NCBI GenBank assembly: GCA_900552945.1
Contig: USBI01000045.1
Location: 1-14,033 of the forward strand
DNA from: an uncultured Oscillospiraceae bacterium
GTDB taxonomy: Bacteria; Bacillota; Clostridia; Oscillospirales; Ruminococcaceae
Reading direction: 5' to 3'
Length of the DNA: 14,033 nucleotides
Part shown: piece after piece, positions 13,010-14,033 of the stretch
Layout of the letters: every line of letters begins with the position of its first letter
Numbering within the stretch: position 1 is the first letter of the stretch
The notes under the pieces: generated by a model
The model's database searches: none
What the model was told of the DNA's origin: nothing
What the model saw: the letters and a program-made list of their open reading frames with translations, nothing else
Position numbers and translations under genes: made by a program

Positions 13010-13528
13010 TTAAGCATAGACGATTTTGCCTTTGTTCTCCCGATCGGCAGGAAGCGGATTTGCCGCGTAGCCGAGCGCCGCGCAGCCGCAGACCTGATGA
13101 TCCGCCGGAACGCCGAACTCGGTGAGCACTGCACGCAGATCCGGGTCGGAATAGGTGTCGGTCAGCTGGTTGATCCAAACCGAATCCACCCCGAGGGAAT
13201 GCGCCGCAAGGAAGATGTTTTCCAGCGCGCAGGAACAGTCTGCCATTGCTTGAGAATAGCTTTCCGGCGCGGAGACGATGACCAGTGTCGGCGCACCGTA
13301 AAAGCGATGATAAGACGGATTTCCAAGCGCCTTTGCCACGGCTTTCTGCAGCTTCGTCAGCTTCTCCTCCCCCTGAACAACAGTAAACTGCCAGTTCTGG
13401 GTGTTGTTGGCGCTGGATGCATATAAGCCCGCGGTAAGAATAGCTTCCAAGTCCTGTTTCGCGACCTGCACGTCTTTGTACGCGCGGGCGCTTCTTCTGG
13501 TTTTGATGGTTTCAAGTATCTGGCTCAT
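13010..13528 (-). CDS. Nitroreductase-family FMN oxidoreductase
   Basis: 172 aa, start ATG at 13528 with AGGAGG upstream (complement of 13535-13540). The family signature is visible: RRSARAY at residues 11-17 (FMN phosphate contacts), ASSANNTQNWQF (37-48), an internal DCSCALENIFLAAHSLGVDSVWI (98-119) and the late CGCAALGYA motif. It is a short form of the family (about 170-220 aa), acting as a dimer with FMN and NAD(P)H on nitro compounds, quinones or unknown natural substrates. Four Cys residues cluster in two places (98-100, 147-149), but they are not spaced as a CxxC iron-sulphur motif. It has its own promoter and terminator, so it is monocistronic. Family certain, physiological substrate unknown. 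Confidence 0.94.
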   Translation of the reverse strand: MSQILETIKTRRSARAYKDVQVAKQDLEAILTAGLYASSANNTQNWQFTVVQGEEKLTKLQKAVAKALGNPSYHRFYGAPTLVIVSAPESYSQAMADCSCALENIFLAAHSLGVDSVWINQLTDTYSDPDLRAVLTEFGVPADHQVCGCAALGYAANPLPADRENKGKIVYA

Positions 13529-13558
13529 TGCGATCCTCCTTCAAAAGATTCTGCTTTC

Positions 13559-13587
13559 AGCATAGCACGGGACTCATCAAAAATCAA
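13559..13587 (-). promoter_or_regulatory. Predicted promoter of the nitroreductase gene
   Basis: On the - strand TTGATT (complement of 13582-13587), 17-bp spacer, TATGCT (complement of 13559-13564) with an extended -10 TG one base upstream; about 30 bp to the start codon. Confidence 0.65.
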
Positions 13588-13627
13588 GCGGGCGCATTTT
13601 TCACAATATGGCGCTGTTCCGGCAATG

Positions 13628-13664
13628 TGGTATAATAAAAACAAAGATAAACCATACAATGGTT
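13628..13664 (+). promoter_or_regulatory. Extended -10 promoter and inverted repeat before the sirtuin gene
   Basis: TGGTATAAT (13628-13636) is a consensus extended -10 without a clear -35. Just downstream, AACCAT (13650-13655) and ATGGTT (13659-13664) form a 6-bp inverted repeat with a 3-bp spacer, placed at about +7 to +21. It could be a repressor operator. Confidence 0.55.
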
Positions 13665-13694
13665 CGGTATTCTTTTTTCAGCTTGCCGGTTGCC

Positions 13695-13712
13695 ATGCAC
13701 AGGGAGGTGCAT
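13695..13712 (+). promoter_or_regulatory. Ribosome binding site in a hairpin loop before the sirtuin gene
   Basis: ATGCAC (13695-13700) pairs with GTGCAT (13707-13712), leaving AGGGAG in the 6-nt loop, so the Shine-Dalgarno core is presented in the loop. The last G of AGGGAGG is in the stem. ATG follows at 13717. Confidence 0.5.
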
Positions 13713-13716
13713 TTTT

Positions 13717-13985
13717 ATGAACCAGATTGACACTCTTCAATCCATGATCGACTCCGCTGAACGAATCGTCTTTTTCGGCGGCGCCGGTGTTTCCAAAGAA
13801 AGCGGCATTCCGGATTTTCGCAGTCCGGACGGGCTCTATCACCAAAAATACCGTTTCCCGCCCGAACAGATGCTCAGCCGCAGCTTTTTTGACGCATACC
13901 CGGAAGAGTTTTTCCGGTTTTACCGGGAAAAGATGCTCTACCCGAACGCACAGCCAAACCCCGCGCACCGCAAGCTGGCCGAGCT
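13717..13985 (+). CDS. cobB: Sirtuin (NAD-dependent protein deacylase), 5' part only
   Basis: Start ATG at 13717. About 90 genuine residues are present; bacterial sirtuins are about 230-250 aa. The NAD-binding signature GGAGVSKESGIPDFRSPDGLY (residues 21-41) is complete, including the GAGxS loop and the DFRS motif, and NPAHRKLAEL near residues 81-90 matches the NxxHxALAEL helix start. The His catalytic residue and the zinc-binding Cys pairs are beyond the break. Sirtuins remove acyl groups from lysine using NAD, linking protein acetylation to redox state. From position 13986 the reading frame continues into sequencing adapter and gives a false tail (CLLYTSPSPRDRSLS), so those codons must not be counted. 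Family call is secure; gene truncated by the contig end, not by biology. Confidence 0.92.
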
Positions 13986-14033
13986 CTGTCTCTTATACAC
14001 ATCTCCGAGCCCACGAGACCGGAGCCTATCTCG
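13986..14033 (+). other. Illumina Nextera adapter with i7 index (sequencing artefact)
   Basis: The last 48 bases are synthetic. 13986-14004 is the 19-bp Tn5 mosaic end CTGTCTCTTATACACATCT, 14005-14019 the Nextera read-2 adapter CCGAGCCCACGAGAC, 14020-14027 an 8-base i7 index (CGGAGCCT, which I recall as N720) and 14028-14033 the start ATCTCG of the P7 flow-cell end. The order and spacing are exactly those of a read-through library molecule, so the contig end was not trimmed. Confidence 0.98.

Noticed and set aside
1..14033. CRISPR array, tRNA/rRNA genes, insertion sequences or a defence island
   Set aside because: No regularly spaced repeats, cloverleaf-like sequences, transposase motifs or defence-type domains were seen; the Tn5 mosaic end at 13986-14004 is library adapter, not a transposon.

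Overview
The window looks like chromosomal DNA of a moderately GC-rich member of the Clostridia (Oscillospirales/Ruminococcaceae-like). The evidence is AGGAGG-type ribosome binding sites before almost every gene, a type I-beta DAHP synthase, a pyruvate kinase with the extra C-terminal mobile domain typical of Firmicutes, and Na+-pumping decarboxylase subunits. This placement is inferred from gene content, not from a marker gene. No rRNA, tRNA, CRISPR array, insertion sequence or phage gene was seen.

Layout. 1-773 (+): the 3' end of a UDG-superfamily DNA glycosylase (deoxyinosine glycosylase type) and a DinB-like protein, closed by a bidirectional terminator. 962-3029: an AraC-type regulator (-) divergent from a UroD-fold protein (+), with overlapping promoters. 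3410-4480 (+): a cytoplasmic CE15-like alpha/beta hydrolase. 4484-5765 (+): a strong promoter, an unannotated 31-codon leader peptide carrying Tyr-Tyr-Trp, a terminator, and a type I-beta DAHP synthase. 10680-6105 (-): a co-directional run of tcdA, dedA, the beta and gamma subunits of a Na+-translocating decarboxylase, and pyk. 10849-11993 (+): a pentapeptide-repeat protein and a PAP2 phosphatase. 12050-13528 (-): an EamA transporter and a nitroreductase. 13717 to the end (+): the start of a sirtuin.

Most notable. (1) The DAHP synthase leader reads as a classical translation-coupled attenuator. One segment (4619-4626) can pair either with the Tyr-codon region of the leader ORF or with the 5' arm of the terminator, which gives all three mutually exclusive 1:2, 2:3 and 3:4 pairings. 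It would let Tyr/Trp supply control entry into the shikimate pathway. (2) The last 48 bases are not genomic. They are an Illumina Nextera adapter with an i7 index, so the sirtuin reading frame ends in an artefactual peptide. (3) The decarboxylase beta and gamma genes sit directly upstream of pyk with no alpha subunit nearby, which ties Na+ pumping to the PEP/pyruvate/oxaloacetate node. (4) tcdA appears to start at a CTG codon.

Together the genes cover aromatic amino acid entry, the PEP-pyruvate node, tRNA t6A cyclisation, undecaprenyl-phosphate-related membrane functions and small accessory functions. Promoters and RNA structures were found by eye and are predictions.
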